Shown piece after piece: positions 11,601 through 23,600 of a DNA stretch of 64,000 nucleotides (positions within the stretch are counted from its first letter, which is position 1; the number at the start of each line of letters is the position of its first letter). The notes under the pieces were generated by a model, which saw only the letters and a program-made list of their open reading frames with translations, searched no databases and had not been told where the DNA came from. The position numbers were made by a program, and so were the translations under genes. Source of the DNA: Myxococcales bacterium (lineage in GTDB: Bacteria; Myxococcota_A; Polyangia; Palsa-1104; JAEUJZ01); the NCBI GenBank assembly GCA_016794365.1, contig JAEUKB010000022.1, forward strand, positions 1-64,000, read 5' to 3'.

Positions 11601-14600
11601 GACCGGCGAAGAAAACGGACGGCGTTTCAATCCACGCCCCCTTCCGGAGAAGGGAGCGACTCGGCGTGCGACTTGAGCGCCCAAATATGGACTGGTTTCA
11701 ATCCACGCCCCCTTCCGGAGAAGGGAGCGACCGGGTCTGAACAGAGAAAGTATCGGCCTTCCCATTGTTTCAATCCACGCCCCCTTCCGGAGAAGGGAGC
11801 GACCATTCTCCCGCAGCGCTGCCAAGGTTGCGGCGTGTTTCAATCCACGCCCCCTTCCGGAGAAGGGAGCGACGGTCGGCCCGCTGCTGCTTGCGTGCAA
11901 GCTTGGCGGTTTCAATCCACGCCCCCTTCCGGAGAAGGGAGCGACTTGGTGTCGTCGCTCTCTGCCTGATTGGCGGGCAGTTTCAATCCACGCCCCCTTC
12001 CGGAGAAGGGAGCGACCGCCCAGTAAGCATGCCTCCGCTGTAGAGCAAACGTTTCAATCCACGCCCCCTTCCGGAGAAGGGAGCGACCAGGGCTCAGTGA
12101 CGCCGATAAGACGCCCGTTTGTGTTTCAATCCACGCCCCCTTCCGGAGAAGGGAGCGACCCCTGGCAAGCAGCGCAGTTCGTCCAAATGCTGGTGTTTCA
12201 ATCCACGCCCCCTTCCGGAGAAGGGAGCGACGAGTGACGTGGCGGCATGCATACAATCAGCCGCTTGTTTCAATCCACGCCCCCTTCCGGAGAAGGGAGC
12301 GACGACGGAGTGCGATGTTTCGTCTCTCTCCGTGAGCGGTTTCAATCCACGCCCCCTTCCGGAGAAGGGAGCGACCGCAGCAGATAGCCACTCGGTCGTG
12401 GCCATCGCGGTTTCAATCCACGCCCCCTTCCGGAGAAGGGAGCGACACGTCGAAGATCGATGCCCACTCATTGGATGAGTGGTTTCAATCCACGCCCCCT
12501 TCCGGAGAAGGGAGCGACATCCGGTCACTCGGACCGACAGCACCGAAGCCGAGTTTCAATCCACGCCCCCTTCCGGAGAAGGGAGCGACGTCGCTTCGCG
12601 CGCTGGACGTGTCAGTTTTTCGACGGTTTCAATCCACGCCCCCTTCCGGAGAAGGGAGCGACCAGCAACCAACACACCACCGACTTGCCGCGAGTAGTTT
12701 CAATCCACGCCCCCTTCCGGAGAAGGGAGCGACATCCTTCGACAGACTGCTCGCGCATGGTCTGCGCGGTTTCAATCCACGCCCCCTTCCGGAGAAGGGA
12801 GCGACCTTGGTCGGCGCTATCTATCCGGTGTGCGAGCCGAGGTTTCAATCCACGCCCCCTTCCGGAGAAGGGAGCGACCGCCCCGGCGGAAGCGGCACCC
12901 ACGCAGAGCGAGGTTTCAATCCACGCCCCCTTCCGGAGAAGGGAGCGACGACAGACTTTGGGCGGGATGTGCGCGACTTCATTGTTTCAATCCACGCCCC
13001 CTTCCGGAGAAGGGAGCGACGCGACCTATCGAGAGGTGGCGCAAGCCACAGGTCTGTTTCAATCCACGCCCCCTTCCGGAGAAGGGAGCGACCACAGAAG
13101 CGACTCCAGTATCACCGTGGGTGTATGGTTTCAATCCACGCCCCCTTCCGGAGAAGGGAGCGACCAAGATGCACTAATTGACGTGCTATATCTTGGAAAG
13201 TTTCAATCCACGCCCCCTTCCGGAGAAGGGAGCGACCCGTAAGGTATTTCGGCAGACCGCTGACACTGTGGTTTCAATCCACGCCCCCTTCCGGAGAAGG
13301 GAGCGACCCCAGCTTGCGACGCGAGCAAGCGCGCCGTAGACCCGTTTCAATCCACGCCCCCTTCCGGAGAAGGGAGCGACTGCCAAGGCTCTCCAGGTAT
13401 CGACTTGAGCCCGAGGTTTCAATCCACGCCCCCTTCCGGAGAAGGGAGCGACGATGACAGGGACCGATCGACCGACATCAGCCCGATGTTTCAATCCACG
13501 CCCCCTTCCGGAGAAGGGAGCGACGTCGGGCAATGCGTTCTTGGACTTCGGCGCGCAAGTTTCAATCCACGCCCCCTTCCGGAGAAGGGAGCGACTGTGT
13601 GTAGCCTGTTAGTACGGGCTACACACGAAGTTTCAATCCACGCCCCCTTCCGGAGAAGGGAGCGACACCACAAGTACGGGACGGTTTGCCATCAACGTAC
13701 TGTTTCAATCCACGCCCCCTTCCGGAGAAGGGAGCGACGTCCGGGTCGCAAGAGAGTAGAGCGTATCCGACTCGGTTTCAATCCACGCCCCCTTCCGGAG
13801 AAGGGAGCGACGTCCAAACCTACTAGACAGTCTTGTATCAAATCTGTTTCAATCCACGCCCCCTTCCGGAGAAGGGAGCGACACCCCACCAATCAATCTG
13901 AGCGACGGTGTCGAGGTTTCAATCCACGCCCCCTTCCGGAGAAGGGAGCGACGTTCTGCGTGACACTCTTCCCAGTCGCCTCTTTAGTTTCAATCCACGC
14001 CCCCTTCCGGAGAAGGGAGCGACGCCTCGGATTGGAGGGCCGCATGGCCCCCACAAAGTTTCAATCCACGCCCCCTTCCGGAGAAGGGAGCGACTTCGGC
14101 TGCTCCTGTCGTCGCTGAAAGCGCAAGCTGTTTCAATCCACGCCCCCTTCCGGAGAAGGGAGCGACCGGATGCACGATCGAGAATCAGGAGCAGGCAGAG
14201 TTTCAATCCACGCCCCCTTCCGGAGAAGGGAGCGACGACCTTGACCTATTGAGGAAGAAACAACAGGAAACGGTTTCAATCCACGCCCCCTTCCGGAGAA
14301 GGGAGCGACTGCCCCAAGTAGTGCGCGCTCTCTCTGTCGGAACCTGTTTCAATCCACGCCCCCTTCCGGAGAAGGGAGCGACCCGACGGGGCAGGCGGTC
14401 AGTGGGTCGGAGATTGGTTTCAATCCACGCCCCCTTCCGGAGAAGGGAGCGACTCTCGGGCATCCGAGCGGATGAGTCGGCGCAGCGGTTTCAATCCACG
14501 CCCCCTTCCGGAGAAGGGAGCGACACCTGACGATGAAAGCACGGGCATAGCCCAAGCAGTTTCAATCCACGCCCCCTTCCGGAGAAGGGAGCGACCGGGG

Positions 14601-17600
14601 CCGAACCGAAATTAGTGCGGCCCAAAGTGTTTCAATCCACGCCCCCTTCCGGAGAAGGGAGCGACCCGCTCAGTGAGTGTAAGATGTCCGTAGCTGCCGA
14701 GTTTCAATCCACGCCCCCTTCCGGAGAAGGGAGCGACCAGGAGCGCCGTAGGAGCCGACCCACCTGGGAGTTGTTTCAATCCACGCCCCCTTCCGGAGAA
14801 GGGAGCGACGTCCGGGCCGTCGAGGCAAACGGCTGCGAGCAGAGTTTCAATCCACGCCCCCTTCCGGAGAAGGGAGCGACGACTTCCTCCCGGCCCTCGC
14901 CGGGAAGCTAAAGGGGTTTCAATCCACGCCCCCTTCCGGAGAAGGGAGCGACCACTCCGCGTGCCGCTCTGACGTTCCGTTTTGAGGTTTCAATCCACGC
15001 CCCCTTCCGGAGAAGGGAGCGACGACGCCGATCCCGGTGTTGTGCGGTATCACCGGGAAGTTTCAATCCACGCCCCCTTCCGGAGAAGGGAGCGACCTAC
15101 TGTTTACAATTCCTTCACTCACGGTGTCAAGTTTCAATCCACGCCCCCTTCCGGAGAAGGGAGCGACACGACGCTCGGGCAGCGCTCAGTGATCTGCATG
15201 TGTTTCAATCCACGCCCCCTTCCGGAGAAGGGAGCGACAAGTGCGGGTGCGGGTTTCTGCGCGGCTGCTTTCGGTTTCAATCCACGCCCCCTTCCGGAGA
15301 AGGGAGCGACTTCGCGCAGCTGCTGCACACTTGAGATCGCGTGCAGTTTCAATCCACGCCCCCTTCCGGAGAAGGGAGCGACGACTGCAAGCCCTCGGGT
15401 TTCTCCGCACGGACGGTTTCAATCCACGCCCCCTTCCGGAGAAGGGAGCGACTGTGACAGAGTGGCAGACACCTGCGCCTGTGCATCAGTTTCAATCCAC
15501 GCCCCCTTCCGGAGAAGGGAGCGACCCTCGCCGAAAATCTCGTCGTGCGCGAATACCGGGTTTCAATCCACGCCCCCTTCCGGAGAAGGGAGCGACGGGG
15601 CAGCTTCGGGACAAGGCTGTCGAGCTTGGCAGGTTTCAATCCACGCCCCCTTCCGGAGAAGGGAGCGACTAGACCCTCGCCAGCACGAAAAGACGTACTA
15701 TTGGTTTCAATCCACGCCCCCTTCCGGAGAAGGGAGCGACAAGACGTGCCGGGCGTCCGTCCGCACAACTATCAGGTTTCAATCCACGCCCCCTTCCGGA
15801 GAAGGGAGCGACCATGCTTCGATCAGGTTGTCGGGCTCACCTTTCGGTTTCAATCCACGCCCCCTTCCGGAGAAGGGAGCGACCGGTGCAGCTCGCTGAA
15901 GATCGGACCTCGATCGATGTTTCAATCCACGCCCCCTTCCGGAGAAGGGAGCGACTCGAGACGTGCGAGCTGGTTTATGACCTGGGGCCGGTTTCAATCC
16001 ACGCCCCCTTCCGGAGAAGGGAGCGACCGCCGCAGACCACGACCTTTTTTGACACAAGGTCGTTTCAATCCACGCCCCCTTCCGGAGAAGGGAGCGACGC
16101 TGAGCGGTTTAAAACACTACCCGACGGAGCCAAGTTTCAATCCACGCCCCCTTCCGGAGAAGGGAGCGACCCGAGCACCTGCAAGCGTGCGCGCAGGGCG
16201 AGATTCAGTTTCAATCCACGCCCCCTTCCGGAGAAGGGAGCGACGGCGGGGCTTTCGGACCTGCTCGATAAGTGGATGGTTTCAATCCACGCCCCCTTCC
16301 GGAGAAGGGAGCGACAAGTCACACTGTACCAAGCGCGAAGCTCACACGAGTTTCAATCCACGCCCCCTTCCGGAGAAGGGAGCGACACCATGACTACCTG
16401 CTCGTAGCGCGTTCGCGATGTTTCAATCCACGCCCCCTTCCGGAGAAGGGAGCGACTCCCGGTAGGTCCGCTTGCTCACGCGGATACCGGGGTTTCAATC
16501 CACGCCCCCTTCCGGAGAAGGGAGCGACCTGCCACCTTCGCGGGGGACCGGCGCGGTAACGCGTTTCAATCCACGCCCCCTTCCGGAGAAGGGAGCGACC
16601 AGGAACGCGGCCACATCAGGGCGGTAGGTAATCGTTTCAATCCACGCCCCCTTCCGGAGAAGGGAGCGACTGCCCAGCTGGAGCTGTTTGCGTCTGGTCG
16701 GTACGTGTTTCAATCCACGCCCCCTTCCGGAGAAGGGAGCGACCGTCTCATCGTTTCACCTTGACGGCGGCAGACCTGTTTCAATCCACGCCCCCTTCCG
16801 GAGAAGGGAGCGACTTGATCCCGGTCCCCTCGTACCCCGCCTCAAGCTGGTTTCAATCCACGCCCCCTTCCGGAGAAGGGAGCGACTCGAGATTCTGGCG
16901 GGCGATTGGTTCTGCCAAGAGTTTCAATCCACGCCCCCTTCCGGAGAAGGGAGCGACCCAGGTCAAACCTACGCCCGTGAATCATCGAGCTGTTTCAATC
17001 CACGCCCCCTTCCGGAGAAGGGAGCGACCGGGTTGCACCGGAGCCGTGTGTACGGCTTGCGCTGTTTCAATCCACGCCCCCTTCCGGAGAAGGGAGCGAC
17101 GGTTTGCGGCCTCGCTCGTCGGCAAGTCCGTTGATGTTTCAATCCACGCCCCCTTCCGGAGAAGGGAGCGACAGCACGGTGCGCACCTGTCCGCGTTCGC
17201 GCTTCGGGTTTCAATCCACGCCCCCTTCCGGAGAAGGGAGCGACTGCCCAGGTCTGCGGCAATGCCCGGGTCTACGGTGTTTCAATCCACGCCCCCTTCC
17301 GGAGAAGGGAGCGACGCGACTCGATACCGGCATCTTTCGTCGCAAGTATCGTTTCAATCCACGCCCCCTTCCGGAGAAGGGAGCGACCTTCGTCCGGGCT
17401 ACTTCCGGCAGTGGTCGGAGATGTTTCAATCCACGCCCCCTTCCGGAGAAGGGAGCGACCCGACCTCAAGAGGGCGGTGCATCCCTCAGAATGGTTTCAA
17501 TCCACGCCCCCTTCCGGAGAAGGGAGCGACATGCCCGGGTCTGCGGCAATGCTCAGGTCTGCGGTGTTTCAATCCACGCCCCCTTCCGGAGAAGGGAGCG

Positions 17601-20600
17601 ACACGCGGAACACGATCAAGTTCGACCTTGTGTCCAAGTTTCAATCCACGCCCCCTTCCGGAGAAGGGAGCGACCGGCGCGCACCTGTCCGCGTTTGCGC
17701 TCAGGGAAGGTTTCAATCCACGCCCCCTTCCGGAGAAGGGAGCGACGGTACGCGAACTACCATGACCTAGCCGCTCAGGCTGTTTCAATCCACGCCCCCT
17801 TCCGGAGAAGGGAGCGACTCCTCGGCACCGCATCGCGCAACGAGTGGTACTGCAGTTTCAATCCACGCCCCCTTCCGGAGAAGGGAGCGACCGATGGCTC
17901 GGTTCCGATTGACCGTCGCTTCCTGTTTCAATCCACGCCCCCTTCCGGAGAAGGGAGCGACTTTGAGGCGCACCCTCGCAAGCGCCTTGTGAAAAAGTTT
18001 CAATCCACGCCCCCTTCCGGAGAAGGGAGCGACCCGAGCGGTTTAAAACACTACCCGACGGAGCCAGGTTTCAATCCACGCCCCCTTCCGGAGAAGGGAG
18101 CGACTCGCGCACCTCCTTGTGCCACGCCTTCCGCGCCTGGTTTCAATCCACGCCCCCTTCCGGAGAAGGGAGCGACGGTAACTCTGATGGATAAGCTCTG
18201 GCCTAAGTGGTTTCAATCCACGCCCCCTTCCGGAGAAGGGAGCGACTACGCAGCGATCTGCCACACTTTGATATCAGTGTAGTTTCAATCCACGCCCCCT
18301 TCCGGAGAAGGGAGCGACTAAACGGCGGGTTTGTGATCGTCCAGATACCCGGCGTTTCAATCCACGCCCCCTTCCGGAGAAGGGAGCGACCAAGGGGGCG
18401 AAGCTGCTCAACGGGATGAGCGCAGTTTCAATCCACGCCCCCTTCCGGAGAAGGGAGCGACCGGTAGATGGACCGGAGCCGATCGCGTTCGTTTCGGTTT
18501 CAATCCACGCCCCCTTCCGGAGAAGGGAGCGACCCTCGCCGAAAATCTCGTCGTGCGCGAATACCGGGTTTCAATCCACGCCCCCTTCCGGAGAAGGGAG
18601 CGACCAGGCAGCATCTGCCGCATCAGCGGAGATGCACCGGTTTCAATCCACGCCCCCTTCCGGAGAAGGGAGCGACGGAGTCGTTCAAACGCGCCGAGGA
18701 CAGTGCAAAGTTTCAATCCACGCCCCCTTCCGGAGAAGGGAGCGACGTGCCGCACTCCGGGTCACCGCCAAGCGCGATGCAGTTTCAATCCACGCCCCCT
18801 TCCGGAGAAGGGAGCGACGACTGGCTCCAGCGCCATCACGGGATCGGACTCGTTTCAATCCACGCCCCCTTCCGGAGAAGGGAGCGACTAGAAACGCCCC
18901 CTTATTGCCCTCGACGGAGCGGTTTCAATCCACGCCCCCTTCCGGAGAAGGGAGCGACAAAGCTTCCCGCTCGGGCCATGGCATCCGCACCGGTTTCAAT
19001 CCACGCCCCCTTCCGGAGAAGGGAGCGACCTGCAAGCTGTTGAGATAGTCAGCGAGTGGGTCGTTTCAATCCACGCCCCCTTCCGGAGAAGGGAGCGACG
19101 GAAGTCCTGGGGAGCCTTGCCGTAGGGTGGACGGTTTCAATCCACGCCCCCTTCCGGAGAAGGGAGCGACAGGAGCGCCGTAGGAGCCGACCCACCTGGG
19201 AGTTGTTTCAATCCACGCCCCCTTCCGGAGAAGGGAGCGACGAGTCGTCGCGGGTTAGAGTGGCATGGATGCCACGTTTCAATCCACGCCCCCTTCCGGA
19301 GAAGGGAGCGACCGGTTCGGCCCCACTCAAGCGCACGCGGGGCGCGTTTCAATCCACGCCCCCTTCCGGAGAAGGGAGCGACCTGGACAGCGCCGAGTCA
19401 ACCGACGCCTTGAACTGGTTTCAATCCACGCCCCCTTCCGGAGAAGGGAGCGACGTTTCTCATGTTCAACTCGCAGCTCACGGCGGCGAAGTTTCAATCC
19501 ACGCCCCCTTCCGGAGAAGGGAGCGACGGAGGCTGTCCCCACGCGAGTTACTGTCCGAAAACTGTTTCAATCCACGCCCCCTTCCGGAGAAGGGAGCGAC
19601 TCTCACCGGAAGTTCGGTGCTCTCGAAGTAGTCAAGTTTCAATCCACGCCCCCTTCCGGAGAAGGGAGCGACCCGCAGCATCTGCGGAGATGCACCGGAA
19701 GCACAAGGTTTCAATCCACGCCCCCTTCCGGAGAAGGGAGCGACGCGCTCGTCGTCGAGAAACCACTCGCCTTTGAAGTTTCAATCCACGCCCCCTTCCG
19801 GAGAAGGGAGCGACCATGTCGACGACTGCCATGTCTGACGGGACAGCGGTTTCAATCCACGCCCCCTTCCGGAGAAGGGAGCGACCAGAAGCAGTGCCTG
19901 CTCTCCCGACGGCGTGAATGTTTCAATCCACGCCCCCTTCCGGAGAAGGGAGCGACCACCAGATCACGCACACATCGTGGTTCCCAAGCTGTTTCAATCC
20001 ACGCCCCCTTCCGGAGAAGGGAGCGACCGCCAATCGAAGCCATCTCTTCGAGCGAGCGATTAGTTTCAATCCACGCCCCCTTCCGGAGAAGGGAGCGACA
20101 AATCACATGCGTTGCTTTTGGCGTGATGTCCTCGGTTTCAATCCACGCCCCCTTCCGGAGAAGGGAGCGACGCTGAGTCCGTTTAGGTAGTCTCTGATCG
20201 AGCCGGTTTCAATCCACGCCCCCTTCCGGAGAAGGGAGCGACGACGATTGCAAACGACAGACCGGCCCGCGCGATCTGTTTCAATCCACGCCCCCTTCCG
20301 GAGAAGGGAGCGACAGTGTTGCGTGTCGCGCTGCATGATCCCGTCGTGCGGTTTCAATCCACGCCCCCTTCCGGAGAAGGGAGCGACACCTGCAAGCATG
20401 CGTCTTGCAGATCCTGCAGCGGGTTTCAATCCACGCCCCCTTCCGGAGAAGGGAGCGACGTGCTCATTGGCTGCTCTTTGGTTTGGAAAAGATGTTTCAA
20501 TCCACGCCCCCTTCCGGAGAAGGGAGCGACCTCGAAGTCGCCCAGCTAGCAGCACAGTTCACCAGGTTTCAATCCACGCCCCCTTCCGGAGAAGGGAGCG

Positions 20601-23600
20601 ACAGGTATGTATTCGCGCAAAGGCTGACATTGCACGGTTTCAATCCACGCCCCCTTCCGGAGAAGGGAGCGACATGCTGGTGTTCTTAGGGTGTCTGTGC
20701 TCCATCGGTGTTTCAATCCACGCCCCCTTCCGGAGAAGGGAGCGACGGGCGAGATAATGAGCGTTTCTTACGCGACGATGGTTTCAATCCACGCCCCCTT
20801 CCGGAGAAGGGAGCGACGGCCACCGATCAACGTACGTCGACCGACCGACTCCTGTTTCAATCCACGCCCCCTTCCGGAGAAGGGAGCGACTTCGTTCCTG
20901 GTGTCCCAGGCTCGTATGGTGGGCCTGTTTCAATCCACGCCCCCTTCCGGAGAAGGGAGCGACACGACCCAATCAGCGCGGACCACCCTGGCTTCCGTTT
21001 CAATCCACGCCCCCTTCCGGAGAAGGGAGCGACTCCTCGGCACCGCATCGCGCGCCGAGTGGTACTCAAGTTTCAATCCACGCCCCCTTCCGGAGAAGGG
21101 AGCGACAGCAAGCTCATCAGAGGTGAGCGGCTGCGGGTGCGGTTTCAATCCACGCCCCCTTCCGGAGAAGGGAGCGACCGGGAAGCGTGACGTTGGCCTT
21201 CGCCAACTCCCGATGTTTCAATCCACGCCCCCTTCCGGAGAAGGGAGCGACGTGTTGGGCGTCCATGTGCCGCCCACGTCAAAAATGTTTCAATCCACGC
21301 CCCCTTCCGGAGAAGGGAGCGACTCTGCACTGCCGTCGATCCGTAACCTGGATTTTCGGTTTCAATCCACGCCCCCTTCCGGAGAAGGGAGCGACGACTT
21401 CGCTTGGCAGCATCTTGTCAGAGGTCGCGAGTTTCAATCCACGCCCCCTTCCGGAGAAGGGAGCGACCGACGCGCTTCAGGAAACGCGCATCAATCGGCA
21501 GTGTTTCAATCCACGCCCCCTTCCGGAGAAGGGAGCGACGGAGATCGTCGTGCGACGCATGCACCAGGACATCTCGTTTCAATCCACGCCCCCTTCCGGA
21601 GAAGGGAGCGACCGGTTTACTCCCAACGTAAACCCACGTTCACACTGTGTTTCAATCCACGCCCCCTTCCGGAGAAGGGAGCGACCGCGGGCCTCGGCGC
21701 GGTCTGTAGTCGTATTCCGTGGTTTCAATCCACGCCCCCTTCCGGAGAAGGGAGCGACTCGTCACGCAGCAGCGCTGCGCGGCTTGGGATGCGGTTTCAA
21801 TCCACGCCCCCTTCCGGAGAAGGGAGCGACAGTTCGCCCGGTGCTCGTTGTGACAGCTCGCAGAAGTTTCAATCCACGCCCCCTTCCGGAGAAGGGAGCG
21901 ACGGTTCTTTTTCTGGCGCACCCTCGCAAGCGCCTGATGTTTCAATCCACGCCCCCTTCCGGAGAAGGGAGCGACGAGTCCACCAGGGGGAGCGAGTGTT
22001 GGGACGCGTCGTTTCAATCCACGCCCCCTTCCGGAGAAGGGAGCGACGCGGCAACCGACATCTTGCACTCTGACAGAGGCGAGTTTCAATCCACGCCCCC
22101 TTCCGGAGAAGGGAGCGACGAGGATCGGGGCCAGCTCGTCGGGAGTGTAGCGAGGTTTCAATCCACGCCCCCTTCCGGAGAAGGGAGCGACCGAGCTTGT
22201 TCTTGGCTTGGGTCAGCTGCTGATTGTTTCAATCCACGCCCCCTTCCGGAGAAGGGAGCGACTCTCAGGCATTCGCTGCCGTGCTCGAAAGGGGCCGTTT
22301 CAATCCACGCCCCCTTCCGGAGAAGGGAGCGACTCTACCTTCTGCTGTGCCTCGCGAGCCACTTGATCGTGTTTCAATCCACGCCCCCTTCCGGAGAAGG
22401 GAGCGACGAGCTGGCGTCCGTCACTCAATGTTCGCGAAACAAGTTTCAATCCACGCCCCCTTCCGGAGAAGGGAGCGACCCGAGCCTAAGCGTGGTGCTA
22501 CTCGGTGCTTTGTCGTTTCAATCCACGCCCCCTTCCGGAGAAGGGAGCGACCCGCCGGTTCCGTCCACCACCAGAGCCGCGAGAGTTTCAATCCACGCCC
22601 CCTTCCGGAGAAGGGAGCGACACCTCATGGATCTTGGGTAGTACATCACGGGCATTGGTTTCAATCCACGCCCCCTTCCGGAGAAGGGAGCGACGAAAAT
22701 CTGTCGATCAAAGCTGTGTCGAGCGCAGGTTTCAATCCACGCCCCCTTCCGGAGAAGGGAGCGACGAGCTGAGAGCGGCATCGACGGAGGCCTTGAACTG
22801 GTTTCAATCCACGCCCCCTTCCGGAGAAGGGAGCGACCATTTTGTGATTTTTCCCGTGCGGTGGGGCAACTGGTTTCAATCCACGCCCCCTTCCGGAGAA
22901 GGGAGCGACGACAAATCCGTGTCTCCAGGTTGTCGAATCAGAGTTTCAATCCACGCCCCCTTCCGGAGAAGGGAGCGACCATCACCGGCAAGCAGCGCGA
23001 GATCATGTCGTGGGTTTCAATCCACGCCCCCTTCCGGAGAAGGGAGCGACAAGCGGTCGGTTTCTCTTCAGTGATCCATCGCTATAGTTTCAATCCACGC
23101 CCCCTTCCGGAGAAGGGAGCGACGGTGATGATTTCGAGCTTATCGAGGATCAATCGGTTTCAATCCACGCCCCCTTCCGGAGAAGGGAGCGACGCCAAAG
23201 CGGGCTGCGATGGCTCGGATGACACAGAAGTTTCAATCCACGCCCCCTTCCGGAGAAGGGAGCGACCCTGCGCTGCGATCTCTTCCAGGTTGTCGCCGCT
23301 GTTTCAATCCACGCCCCCTTCCGGAGAAGGGAGCGACTGGCAAGATCACCGAGGACCACGGCAAGTCCTCTGGTTTCAATCCACGCCCCCTTCCGGAGAA
23401 GGGAGCGACAGGTCGGCGGCGACGCTCGGGCGGATGCCAAAGTGTTTCAATCCACGCCCCCTTCCGGAGAAGGGAGCGACCCGTCACGCTCTCTGCAGTT
23501 TTCAACGTCTCCCATGGTTTCAATCCACGCCCCCTTCCGGAGAAGGGAGCGACGCCATGACACGGGCAAGCCAAGTCGGAGTCGGGGTTTCAATCCACGC

